Source of the DNA: Pseudomonas viridiflava
GTDB taxonomy: Bacteria > Pseudomonadota > Gammaproteobacteria > Pseudomonadales > Pseudomonadaceae
Assembly (NCBI RefSeq): GCF_900582195.1
Contig: NZ_UTHA01000048.1
Span: forward strand, 1 to 64,000
Reading direction: 5' to 3'
DNA length: 64,000 nucleotides
The notes below the pieces were generated by a model, which searched no databases, was not told where the DNA came from, and worked only from the letters and a program-made list of their open reading frames with translations. A program made the translations under genes and the position numbers. Below, piece by piece: positions 27,380 through 35,211 of the stretch; within the stretch, counting starts at the first letter, position 1, and every line of letters begins with the position of its first letter.

Positions 27380-28375
27380 ATGTTCGAGGAAGAAAACGCG
27401 CAATGGGGGCTGGTGCATGCCCTGGTGCTGGACGGAAAAGGCGGTGCGCGTTCGATAGCCCGGACTGAGCTCGACGATTTGCAACTGCAGGCCCATGAAA
27501 GCCTGTGGCTGCATTGGGATCGCAGCCATCCGCAGACCCAGACATGGCTGCGCAAATCCAGCGGTCTCAACGAATTTACCTGCGATCTGCTGCTGGAAGA
27601 AAACACGCGCCCGCGCCTGTTGCCGCTGCCGGATTCCGAGCTGCTGCTATTTTTGCGCGGAGTCAATCTCAATCCGGGTGCCGAGCCGGAAGACATGGTC
27701 TCGGTGCGGATTTTTGCCTCGGCCCAACGGGTAATCTCGCTGCGTTTGCGCCCATTGCGTGCCACCGATGAGTTGCTGGCGCTGTTGAGCGAGGGCAAAG
27801 GCCCGAAAACCTCCTCTGAACTCATCCTTTATCTGGCGCAGTTCCTCACCAACAAGGTGCAGGATCTGGTCACTTGCCTCTCGGAAATCGCCGATGAGGA
27901 AGAAGAAAAGATGGATGCCGACGAACGGTATACCCCTGAGCATGGTGCCATTTTGCACATCCGGCGCAGGGCGGCCGGACTGAAGCGTTTTCTCGCACCG
28001 CAGCGGGATATTTTCGGACAACTGACGCGGATAAAACTGCCGTGGTTCGTCGATGACGACGCCGATTACTGGAACGAACTGAACAACAGCCTGACCCGCT
28101 ATCTCGAAGAACTCGAATTGACCCGAGAGCGCGTGGGGCTTGTGCTGGAGGCCGAAGACCGGCGTTTGAGCGAGCGGATGAATCGCACGATGTATCGCTT
28201 CGGGATCATCACCTGCATCTTTTTGCCAATGAGTTTTATCACCGGGTTGCTGGGCATCAACGTTGGCGGCATTCCATTCGCCAGCAGCCCCTATGGTTTC
28301 CTGATCGCCTGCTTGACGGTACTCGCCCTGGCCTTCGGCCAGTGGTGGTTATTCCGTCGTTTGCGCTGGGTCTGA
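27380..28375 (+). CDS. cmaX: CmaX, CorA/ZntB-family metal transporter
   Basis: 331 residues. CorA superfamily: a long cytoplasmic N-terminal domain, then two C-terminal membrane helices separated by the pore motif GINVGG (variant of GMN) in SFITGLLGINVGGIP. ZntB proteins carry such variants and move Zn2+ rather than Mg2+. The position upstream of crfX-cmpX-sigX identifies it as cmaX. ATG at 27380 has AAGGG upstream at better spacing than the ATG at 27374. Confidence 0.92.
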   Translation: MFEEENAQWGLVHALVLDGKGGARSIARTELDDLQLQAHESLWLHWDRSHPQTQTWLRKSSGLNEFTCDLLLEENTRPRLLPLPDSELLLFLRGVNLNPGAEPEDMVSVRIFASAQRVISLRLRPLRATDELLALLSEGKGPKTSSELILYLAQFLTNKVQDLVTCLSEIADEEEEKMDADERYTPEHGAILHIRRRAAGLKRFLAPQRDIFGQLTRIKLPWFVDDDADYWNELNNSLTRYLEELELTRERVGLVLEAEDRRLSERMNRTMYRFGIITCIFLPMSFITGLLGINVGGIPFASSPYGFLIACLTVLALAFGQWWLFRRLRWV

Positions 28376-28438
28376 CGATGGCGCATGTGACCCGACCAAA
28401 TCTGCCCGCGTCTTTCACAGACATCACGAGAGGTGCGT

Positions 28439-28687
28439 ATGCACGATCCGTTTGAACAGTCTTTGCGCGACATGCTCAACGCTTCGCCGTCCAGCCGCGA
28501 CGACGATGCGTGCCTGGGCCGCGTACTCAAAACCGCCAACCGCCAGGTCGGCGCCGGTGATCTGTTCAGCCTGCTGGGCCGCTGGCTGCCCGCGCTGATG
28601 ATCGCCCTGAATAATGGATCGGCGCATGTCTCGCCGGTTTCCCGTCTTCGTAAACCTAACGCTCGCACTGCTGATAAGGCTGATTGA
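28439..28687 (+). CDS. crfX: CrfX small protein
   Basis: 82 residues, no recognised domain; an N-terminal acidic helical part, one moderately hydrophobic segment (LFSLLGRWLPALMIALNN) and a basic tail. The assignment rests on its constant place between cmaX and cmpX. GAGAGG precedes the ATG by 5 bases, and the stop lies 2 bases before the cmpX ATG, indicating coupling. Function in the SigX block is not established by sequence. Confidence 0.85.
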   Translation: MHDPFEQSLRDMLNASPSSRDDDACLGRVLKTANRQVGAGDLFSLLGRWLPALMIALNNGSAHVSPVSRLRKPNARTADKAD

Positions 28688-28689
28688 AT

Positions 28690-29514
28690 ATGGAACTTGA
28701 TCTCTGGACTCAGAGCCTCGTCACTGCAATGACTGCGTTGTGGACCAAAGTAGCCAACTTCATCCCGAACCTGTTCGGCGCACTGGTCGTGCTGCTGTTG
28801 GGTTTCGTTGTGGCCAAGCTGCTCGATACCTTGCTTTCCAAGTTGCTCGCCAAACTCGGCCTCGATCGCCTGATGGGCGGCACCGGGCTGACCAAGTTGA
28901 TGTCGCGTGCGGGGCTGCAAGTCCCGATTTCGACCCTGATCGGTAAGATCGTTTACTGGTTTGTCCTGCTGATTTTTCTGGTTTCTGCAGCAGAATCCCT
29001 TGGCCTTGAGCGAGTTTCAGCTACGCTGGATATGTTGGCGCTCTATTTGCCGAAAGTATTCGGCGCGGCGCTGGTGTTGCTGGTGGGTGTTTTGCTCGCG
29101 CAACTGGCCAACGGGCTGGTGCGCGGGGCGGCAGAAGGCGTAGGCCTGGACTACGCTTCGGGGCTGGGACGGATTGCTCAGGGGCTGGTGATCATCATCA
29201 GCATCTCGGTGGCGATCAGTCAGCTTGAGGTCAAGACTGACCTGCTGAACCATGTGATTGTCATTGTTTTGATTACCGTTGGTCTGGCCGTTGCGCTGGC
29301 CATGGGTTTGGGAAGCCGGGAAATTGCCGGTCAGATTCTTGCGGGAATCTATGTGCGTGAGTTGTATCAGGTTGGGCAACAAGTGCGTGTTGGCGAGGTC
29401 GAAGGCCAGATCGAGGAGATCGGCACGGTTAAAACCACATTGCTGACCGATGAGGGTGAGCTAGTCTCTCTTTCCAATCGGATCCTGCTTGAGCAGCATG
29501 TGAGTAGCCGCTAA
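28690..29514 (+). CDS. cmpX: CmpX, small mechanosensitive-channel-like membrane protein
   Basis: 274 residues with four to five hydrophobic helices (LFGALVVLLLGFVVAKLL, IVYWFVLLIFLVSAAES, VFGAALVLLVGVLLAQLA, then HVIVIVLITVGLAVALAM) and a C-terminal beta domain (VGQQVRVGEVEGQIEEI) typical of MscS-type proteins. In Pseudomonas cmpX affects envelope homeostasis and SigX activity. Located directly upstream of sigX. Confidence 0.92.
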   Translation: MELDLWTQSLVTAMTALWTKVANFIPNLFGALVVLLLGFVVAKLLDTLLSKLLAKLGLDRLMGGTGLTKLMSRAGLQVPISTLIGKIVYWFVLLIFLVSAAESLGLERVSATLDMLALYLPKVFGAALVLLVGVLLAQLANGLVRGAAEGVGLDYASGLGRIAQGLVIIISISVAISQLEVKTDLLNHVIVIVLITVGLAVALAMGLGSREIAGQILAGIYVRELYQVGQQVRVGEVEGQIEEIGTVKTTLLTDEGELVSLSNRILLEQHVSSR

Positions 29515-29604
29515 TCCGGCAAACCCTGCTAATGTATGCCGCCGCAAAATGCCAGCTGATGCTGGTTGCGGTGGACATTGACCTGACTGTCGGCACGACT
29601 TGTT

Positions 29605-30195
29605 TTGAATAAAGCCCAAACGCTATCCACGCGCTACGACCCCCGCGAGCTCTCTGATGAGGAGTTGGTCGCGCGCTCGCATACCGAGCTTTTTCACGTA
29701 ACGCGCGCTTATGAAGAACTGATGCGGCGTTACCAGCGAACATTATTTAACGTTTGTGCGAGATATCTTGGGAACGATCGCGACGCAGACGATGTCTGTC
29801 AGGAAGTCATGTTGAAGGTGCTGTATGGCCTGAAGAACTTCGAGGGGAAATCGAAGTTCAAAACGTGGCTCTACAGCATCACGTACAACGAGTGTATTAC
29901 GCAGTATCGGAAGGAACGGCGAAAGCGTCGCTTGATGGACGCATTGAGTCTTGACCCCCTCGAGGAAGCGTCCGAAGAAAAGGCGCCGAAACCCGAGGAG
30001 AAGGGCGGACTTGATCGCTGGCTGGTGTATGTGAACCCGATCGACCGTGAAATTCTGGTGCTTCGATTTGTCGCAGAGCTTGAATTTCAGGAGATCGCAG
30101 ACATCATGCACATGGGTTTGAGTGCGACAAAAATGCGTTACAAACGTGCTCTAGATAAATTGCGTGAGAAATTTGCAGGCATTGCTGAAACTTAG
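29605..30195 (+). CDS. sigX: ECF sigma factor SigX
   Basis: 196 residues. Region 2 is LFNVCARYLGNDRDADDVCQ and following, region 4 is LRFVAELEFQEIADIM with the recognition helix GLSATKMRYKRALDKLREK. SigX responds to envelope and osmotic stress and directs transcription of oprF and lipid genes. The start is TTG at 29605, giving MNKAQTLSTRYDPREL as in other Pseudomonas; there is no good RBS. No anti-sigma gene is adjacent, as usual for this factor. Confidence 0.96.
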   Translation: MNKAQTLSTRYDPRELSDEELVARSHTELFHVTRAYEELMRRYQRTLFNVCARYLGNDRDADDVCQEVMLKVLYGLKNFEGKSKFKTWLYSITYNECITQYRKERRKRRLMDALSLDPLEEASEEKAPKPEEKGGLDRWLVYVNPIDREILVLRFVAELEFQEIADIMHMGLSATKMRYKRALDKLREKFAGIAET

Positions 30196-30302
30196 TTCAG
30201 CGCAAATATCTCTTACGTGTAGGCAAGTTCTGATAGACTTGCCGCCGAGTTGTCCCCCGGTTTGCGGGACTGCTTCACAATCACCAGATGGGGATTTAAC
30301 GG

Positions 30303-31337
30303 ATGAAACTGAAAAACACCTTGGGCTTGGCCATTGGTTCTCTGATTGCCGCCACTTCGTTCGGCGCTCTGGCACAAGGCCAAGGCGCAGTTGAAATCGA
30401 AGGCTTCGCAAAGAAAGAACAATTCGACAGCGCTCGTAACTTCAAGAACAACGGCAACCTGTTCGGCGGTTCGATCGGTTACTTCCTGACCGACGACGTT
30501 GAACTGCGTCTGGGCTACGACGAAGTGCACAACGTACGTGCCGACGATGGCAAGAACGTCAAAGGCGCTAACACCGCTCTGGACGCTCTGTACCACTTCA
30601 ACAACCCAGGCGACATGATTCGTCCATACGTTTCGGCCGGTTTCTCTGACCAGAGCATCGACCAGAACGGTTCGAACGGTCGTAACCGTTCCACCTTCGC
30701 CAACGTTGGCGGCGGTGCCAAGCTGTACTTCACCGAGAACTTCTACGCCCGTGCCGGCGTTGAAGCTCAGTACAACATCGACCAGGGCGACACCGAGTGG
30801 GCTCCTAGCGTTGGTATCGGTGTGAACTTCGGTGGCGGCTCCAAGCCTGCTGCTGCTCCAGTTCCAGCACCAGCTGAAGTCTGCTCCGACAGCGACAACG
30901 ATGGCGTTTGCGACAACGTTGACAAGTGCCCGGACACCCCAGCCAACGTAACTGTTGACGCTGACGGCTGCCCAGCAGTTGCTGAAGTTGTTCGTGTTGA
31001 GCTGGACGTTAAGTTCGACTTCGACAAGTCGGTTGTGAAGCCAAACAGCTACGGCGACATCAAGAACCTGGCTGACTTCATGAAGCAGTACCCATCCACC
31101 ACCACTACTGTTGAAGGTCACACTGACTCCGTCGGTCCTGACGCTTACAACCAGAAACTGTCCGAGCGTCGTGCAAACGCCGTTAAGCAAGTTCTGACCA
31201 ACCAGTACGGTGTTGAATCGTCCCGCGTTCAGTCTGTTGGCTACGGCGAATCCCGCCCAGTTGCTGACAACAAAACTGACGCTGGCCGCGCTGTTAACCG
31301 TCGCGTAGAAGCGCAGGTTGAAGCTCAAGCTAAGTAA
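30303..31337 (+). CDS. oprF: Major outer-membrane porin OprF
   Basis: 344 residues. A signal peptide (MKLKNTLGLAIGSLIAATSF, cleavage after ALA) is followed by an eight-stranded N-terminal barrel, a proline/alanine linker (PAAAPVPAPAEVC), a calcium-type cysteine loop (DSDNDGVCDNVDKCPDTP) and a C-terminal OmpA-like peptidoglycan-binding domain (VEGHTDSVGPDAYNQKLSER). Codon usage is strongly biased, as expected for an abundant protein. Expression is likely shared between SigX and a housekeeping promoter in the 107-bp gap. Confidence 0.98.
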   Translation: MKLKNTLGLAIGSLIAATSFGALAQGQGAVEIEGFAKKEQFDSARNFKNNGNLFGGSIGYFLTDDVELRLGYDEVHNVRADDGKNVKGANTALDALYHFNNPGDMIRPYVSAGFSDQSIDQNGSNGRNRSTFANVGGGAKLYFTENFYARAGVEAQYNIDQGDTEWAPSVGIGVNFGGGSKPAAAPVPAPAEVCSDSDNDGVCDNVDKCPDTPANVTVDADGCPAVAEVVRVELDVKFDFDKSVVKPNSYGDIKNLADFMKQYPSTTTTVEGHTDSVGPDAYNQKLSERRANAVKQVLTNQYGVESSRVQSVGYGESRPVADNKTDAGRAVNRRVEAQVEAQAK

Positions 31338-31353
31338 TTAGCTGCCGCTCTGA

Positions 31354-31385
31354 GAAAAGCCCGGCTTAGGCCGGGCTTTTCTTTG
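31354..31385 (+). terminator. Rho-independent terminator of oprF
   Basis: AAAAGCCCGGC, loop TTAG, GCCGGGCTTTT: an 11-bp stem with a T-tract; the A-tract also lets it act on the converging cobA transcript. Confidence 0.93.
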
Positions 31386-31407
31386 TCTGCGATTTGGCTT
31401 TCGAAAA

Positions 31408-32166
31408 TTACGCAGCCCCTGTGCAGGCGCTGCCGCAGGCTGCGCCCCGTTGAGCTTCAACAACAGCCGCCACCGCCCCGATCACCAGAATCGCCGGGCT
31501 TTTCAATCCAAACGCACACGCATCATCACTCATGCGCGACAGATCACTCCGGCATTCGCGCTGCTCAGGCAATGACGCATTCTCGATCATCGCCACCGGC
31601 GTATCCGCCGCCATCCCGCCCGCCAGCAACTGATCGCGAATCTCCCCCAGTTTGGCCACGCCCATATAAATCACCAGCGTTGTGCCGCCTTGCGCCAGTG
31701 CCTGCCAGTTCAACTGGCTGTCATCCTGCGTGTGTGCGGTCACCAGCGTAACGCCTCGCGCCACACCGCGTAATGTCAGCGGAATATCGCACTGCGTTGC
31801 CCCGGCCAGCCCGGCGGTAATGCCATTCACCAGTTCCACCTCGACCCCGCGCTCACGCAGCCACTGCGCCTCTTCACCGCCCCGGCCGAAAATGCATGGA
31901 TCGCCGCCCTTGAGCCGCACCACACACTTGCCGTGGCGGGCATAGCGCAGCATCAGCCGATGGATAAACGCCTGCGGTGTCGAACGACAACCGCCGCGTT
32001 TACCCACGGCAATGATGCGCGCGCCAGGGCAGTGTTCCAGCACCGCGTCGTTGACCAGATCGTCGATCAGCACCACATCGGCCTCGCGCAAGGCGCGCAC
32101 CGCTTTGAGGGTCAGCAGTTCCGGATCGCCGGGGCCCGCGCCTACCAGCCAGACTTTTGCATTCAT
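31408..32166 (-). CDS. cobA: Uroporphyrinogen-III C-methyltransferase
   Basis: 252 residues. Adds two methyl groups to uroporphyrinogen III to give precorrin-2, the precursor of siroheme. The signatures VWLVGAGPGDPELLTLKAVRAL, here split as VWLVGAGPGDPELL and TLKAVRAL, VVRLKGGDPCIFGRGGEE and the MGV loop are clear. Last gene of the nirBD-nasC-cobA operon (13 bp after nasC): it supplies siroheme for nitrite reductase NirB. Confidence 0.95.
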   Translation of the reverse strand: MNAKVWLVGAGPGDPELLTLKAVRALREADVVLIDDLVNDAVLEHCPGARIIAVGKRGGCRSTPQAFIHRLMLRYARHGKCVVRLKGGDPCIFGRGGEEAQWLRERGVEVELVNGITAGLAGATQCDIPLTLRGVARGVTLVTAHTQDDSQLNWQALAQGGTTLVIYMGVAKLGEIRDQLLAGGMAADTPVAMIENASLPEQRECRSDLSRMSDDACAFGLKSPAILVIGAVAAVVEAQRGAACGSACTGAA

Positions 32167-32179
32167 GCTGCTTTCCTCA

Positions 32180-34894
32180 TCAGATGATGGCGACCGGCTG
32201 CAACTCGGCAGCCAGCAAACGCTTTATTTCCGGGACGCACGAGCCGCATTGCGTGCCGCAGCCCAAATTGTTTTTCAAACCCTGCAGATCCAGACCTTGG
32301 CGGATGCCTGCGCAGACTGTGTTGAGGCTGACGTTGTTGCAGTTGCACAGGGTTTTATCCGCGCTGGCCTGCACACCGACGCTGCCCGGTGGCGCACTCA
32401 TCGGCGCCAGCAACCAACGCCGCAGCTGTTCGTCGGCGCGGCCCTCCAGCCACAGTCCTTGCAACCAATGCTGCGCGAGAGTTTCGCCGGCCAGGCGAAT
32501 CGCAGTGATTCGGCCGTTTTCAATGCGTACGCGCTTGCCGATAGCCCGACGTGGATCGTCGTAAGCCAGTACCGGGCCATCGATCAGTGACAGGCATCGG
32601 TCGATTTCACTGAGCAATTGCGCATCCGGTGCCTCGCTGTTGGCTGCGCGTATCAGCAATGCCGATCGTTCACGTCCGACAAGGCTGAGACTCACGTAGG
32701 AAAATGCCTCACAGAGCGGTCGTAGCGTCTCGAAATGCCGTTGAACATCGCCTTCGATCAGTGCGAAAAGCTGCCATGGCAGATTGACCGGCTCCAGGCG
32801 CACGCCGCTGTGTTTCAGTTCCGGTTGTTTCGACAACGGATCGAAGGCCGGCAGGGTCAGGCTGTTCACGCCGCCCTTGAGAAAGCGATCGCCCCAGTGC
32901 ATCGGTAGAAACGCTTGCCCCGGACGTACGCTGTCATCGCTACCGACCGCAACAATCACAGCGCCGCGACGACTTTTCAGATTGACCAGATCGCCCGGCT
33001 GCAAACGATGCCGGCGCATTTCGTCTGGATGCAGACTCAACACCGCTTCGCTGACATGCCCGAACAGTTGCGCCGCCGTGCCGGTGCGGCTCATACCGTG
33101 CCATTGATCGCGCAAGCGGCCAGTGATCAATGTCAGCGGAAAGCGTGCATCACGCTGTTCTTTGGCGGCGCGGTAAGGGTCGGCAATGAAATGAGCGCGG
33201 CCAGTGGCCGTAGGAAAAATACCGTCCCCGTACAGTCGTGGTGTTCCTACGCGGGCGCCGACAGGGAAGGGCCATTGCTGCGGTCCGATCTCGTCGATCA
33301 GCGCATGACTGATCCCGGACATATCCAGATCCCGTCCGTGTGTCAGCCCTTTGAATTCATCAAACAACTGCGCAGGTTGGCTGAACGCAAACAGGCTCGA
33401 TTCACCGGGACGCAGACGTTTCTCCAGACGCTGCGCGAAATCTACCGTAATCGTCCAATCCGACCGCGCCTCACCTGGTGGGAGGATGGCTTTGCGTACG
33501 TGGGAAATGCGTCGCTCGGAATTGGTCACGCAGCCTTCTTTCTCGCCCCAACTGGCGGCGGGTAGCAGGAGATCGGCGAACGCTGCGGTTTCGGTGGTGC
33601 GAAAGGCTTCTTGCAGAACCACAAACGGGCAAGCTTCCAGCGCTGCTCGCACAGCATTTTGATCCGGCATTGATTGCGCAGGGTTGGTGCAGGCAATCCA
33701 CAACGCCTTGATCTTGCCGCTGCGCACCTGCTCGAACAGTTCGATGGCACTGAGCCCGGTGCTTTCCGGCAACCGATCAACGCCCCAGTAAGCCGCCACT
33801 TCGGCGCGATGCTCAGGGTTGGCCGCCTCACGATGACCCGGCAACAAGTTCGACAAACTGCCGGTTTCCCGTCCGCCCATGGCATTTGGCTGACCGGTGA
33901 GAGAAAAAGGTCCTGCACCCGGACGGCCGATTTGCCCGGTGGCCAGGTGCAGATTGATCAGCGCGCTGTTCTTCGCGCTGCCAGCCGTGGACTGGTTCAG
34001 GCCCATGCACCACAGCGACAGAAAACTCGGTGAAGTGCCGACCCATTCGGCGCATTGCTGCAATTGCTCGACGCTGATCCCGCATAACTGCGAAACCATC
34101 TGAGGGGTGTAATCGCGCACCAGACTCTTCAGCTCGGCCAGACCCTCGGTGTGGGCCTTGATGAAATCGCGGTCGATCCAGTCTTCCCACAACAACAGGT
34201 GCAAAATCCCATGGAACAAAGCGACATCGGTACCGGGCAGAATCGCCAGGTGCAGATCGGCGAGGTCGCAGGTGTCGGTGCGCCGTGGATCAATGACGAT
34301 GACTTTCATCTGTGGGCGGCGGGACTTTGCCTCTTCCAGCCGACGGAAAAGTACCGGATGGGCGTAGGCCATGTTACTGCCGACAATCATCACGCAATCG
34401 CTGAGTTCCAGGTCCTCATAGCTGCACGGCGGGGCGTCGGCGCCGAGGCTGCGCTTGTAGCCGACCACCGCCGACGACATGCACAGGCGTGAATTGCTGT
34501 CGATGTTGTTGGTGCCGACCAGCGCCCGCGCGAGTTTGTTAAAGGCGTAGTAGTCCTCGGTCAGCAACTGTCCAGAGATATAGAACGCCACGCTGTCCGG
34601 GCCATGCTCGGCGATGGTTTCGGCGAACACGTTGGCGGCATGCTCCAGTGCGGTGTCCCAGTCTGTGCGGCTGCGCGCCAGGCCCTTGCCCAGACGCAGT
34701 TCCGGGTACAGCGCGCGGGCCGCGAGGTCGCCGGTCAGGTGCAGGGTCGAGCCTTTGCTGCACAGTTTGCCGAAGTTGGCCGGGTGCGTCGGATCGCCGC
34801 TGACGCCGAGGATGCGCTCGCCGTCATGCTCGATCAGCACGCCGCAGCCGACCCCGCAATAACAGCAGGTCGAGGCGGTCGTCTGGCGGTTCAT
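32180..34894 (-). CDS. nasC: Assimilatory nitrate reductase catalytic subunit
   Basis: 904 residues from the ATG at 34894. Reduces nitrate to nitrite with a bis-MGD molybdenum cofactor. N-terminal [4Fe-4S] site STCCYCGVGCGVLIEH; molybdopterin oxidoreductase body (YISGQLLTEDYYAFNKL, GLNQSTAGSAKNSALINLHL); C-terminal BFD-type [2Fe-2S] domain with CNCNNVS and CGTQCGSCVPE, which probably receives electrons. Its ATG overlaps the nirD TGA by one base, so the frame's upstream extension is not used. Confidence 0.94.
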   Translation of the reverse strand: MNRQTTASTCCYCGVGCGVLIEHDGERILGVSGDPTHPANFGKLCSKGSTLHLTGDLAARALYPELRLGKGLARSRTDWDTALEHAANVFAETIAEHGPDSVAFYISGQLLTEDYYAFNKLARALVGTNNIDSNSRLCMSSAVVGYKRSLGADAPPCSYEDLELSDCVMIVGSNMAYAHPVLFRRLEEAKSRRPQMKVIVIDPRRTDTCDLADLHLAILPGTDVALFHGILHLLLWEDWIDRDFIKAHTEGLAELKSLVRDYTPQMVSQLCGISVEQLQQCAEWVGTSPSFLSLWCMGLNQSTAGSAKNSALINLHLATGQIGRPGAGPFSLTGQPNAMGGRETGSLSNLLPGHREAANPEHRAEVAAYWGVDRLPESTGLSAIELFEQVRSGKIKALWIACTNPAQSMPDQNAVRAALEACPFVVLQEAFRTTETAAFADLLLPAASWGEKEGCVTNSERRISHVRKAILPPGEARSDWTITVDFAQRLEKRLRPGESSLFAFSQPAQLFDEFKGLTHGRDLDMSGISHALIDEIGPQQWPFPVGARVGTPRLYGDGIFPTATGRAHFIADPYRAAKEQRDARFPLTLITGRLRDQWHGMSRTGTAAQLFGHVSEAVLSLHPDEMRRHRLQPGDLVNLKSRRGAVIVAVGSDDSVRPGQAFLPMHWGDRFLKGGVNSLTLPAFDPLSKQPELKHSGVRLEPVNLPWQLFALIEGDVQRHFETLRPLCEAFSYVSLSLVGRERSALLIRAANSEAPDAQLLSEIDRCLSLIDGPVLAYDDPRRAIGKRVRIENGRITAIRLAGETLAQHWLQGLWLEGRADEQLRRWLLAPMSAPPGSVGVQASADKTLCNCNNVSLNTVCAGIRQGLDLQGLKNNLGCGTQCGSCVPEIKRLLAAELQPVAII

Positions 34895-35211
34895 CAGACG
34901 GTGTCCCGCAGGGCCAGTTGCACCCGACCGTTTTCGACCCGGGCCGGGTGATGGTGCGCGCAACCGATGTCCGGCGCCTGCGCCTCGCCGGATTGCAGGT
35001 CGATTTGCCAGTTGTGCAGCGGGCAGGCCACGCGTTTACCGTAGATCAACCCTTGCGACAGCGGTCCGCCCTTGTGTGGGCAGCGGTCGTCGAGGGCGAA
35101 AACCTCATCGTCGCTTGTACGAAAAATCGCGATGTCACCTTTCGGTCCGGCAATGATCCGCGAACCGAGGGTGTTGATCTCGTCGAGGGCACAGATATCC
35201 AGCCAGTTCAT
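34894..35211 (-). CDS. nirD: Nitrite reductase small subunit (Rieske-like)
   Basis: 105 residues. Rieske-type [2Fe-2S] fold: DRCPHKGGPLSQGLIYG and VACPLHNWQIDL hold the Cys-His pairs, so the cluster ligands are retained. Partner of NirB in NADH-dependent reduction of nitrite to ammonium. The ATG at 35211 has GGAGGTG 5 bases upstream and overlaps the nirB TGA (ATGA). Confidence 0.95.
   Translation of the reverse strand: MNWLDICALDEINTLGSRIIAGPKGDIAIFRTSDDEVFALDDRCPHKGGPLSQGLIYGKRVACPLHNWQIDLQSGEAQAPDIGCAHHHPARVENGRVQLALRDTV

Noticed and set aside
30196..30302. SigX-type promoter for oprF
   Set aside because: Expected from the biology of the locus, but I could not place the -35 and -10 elements confidently by eye.
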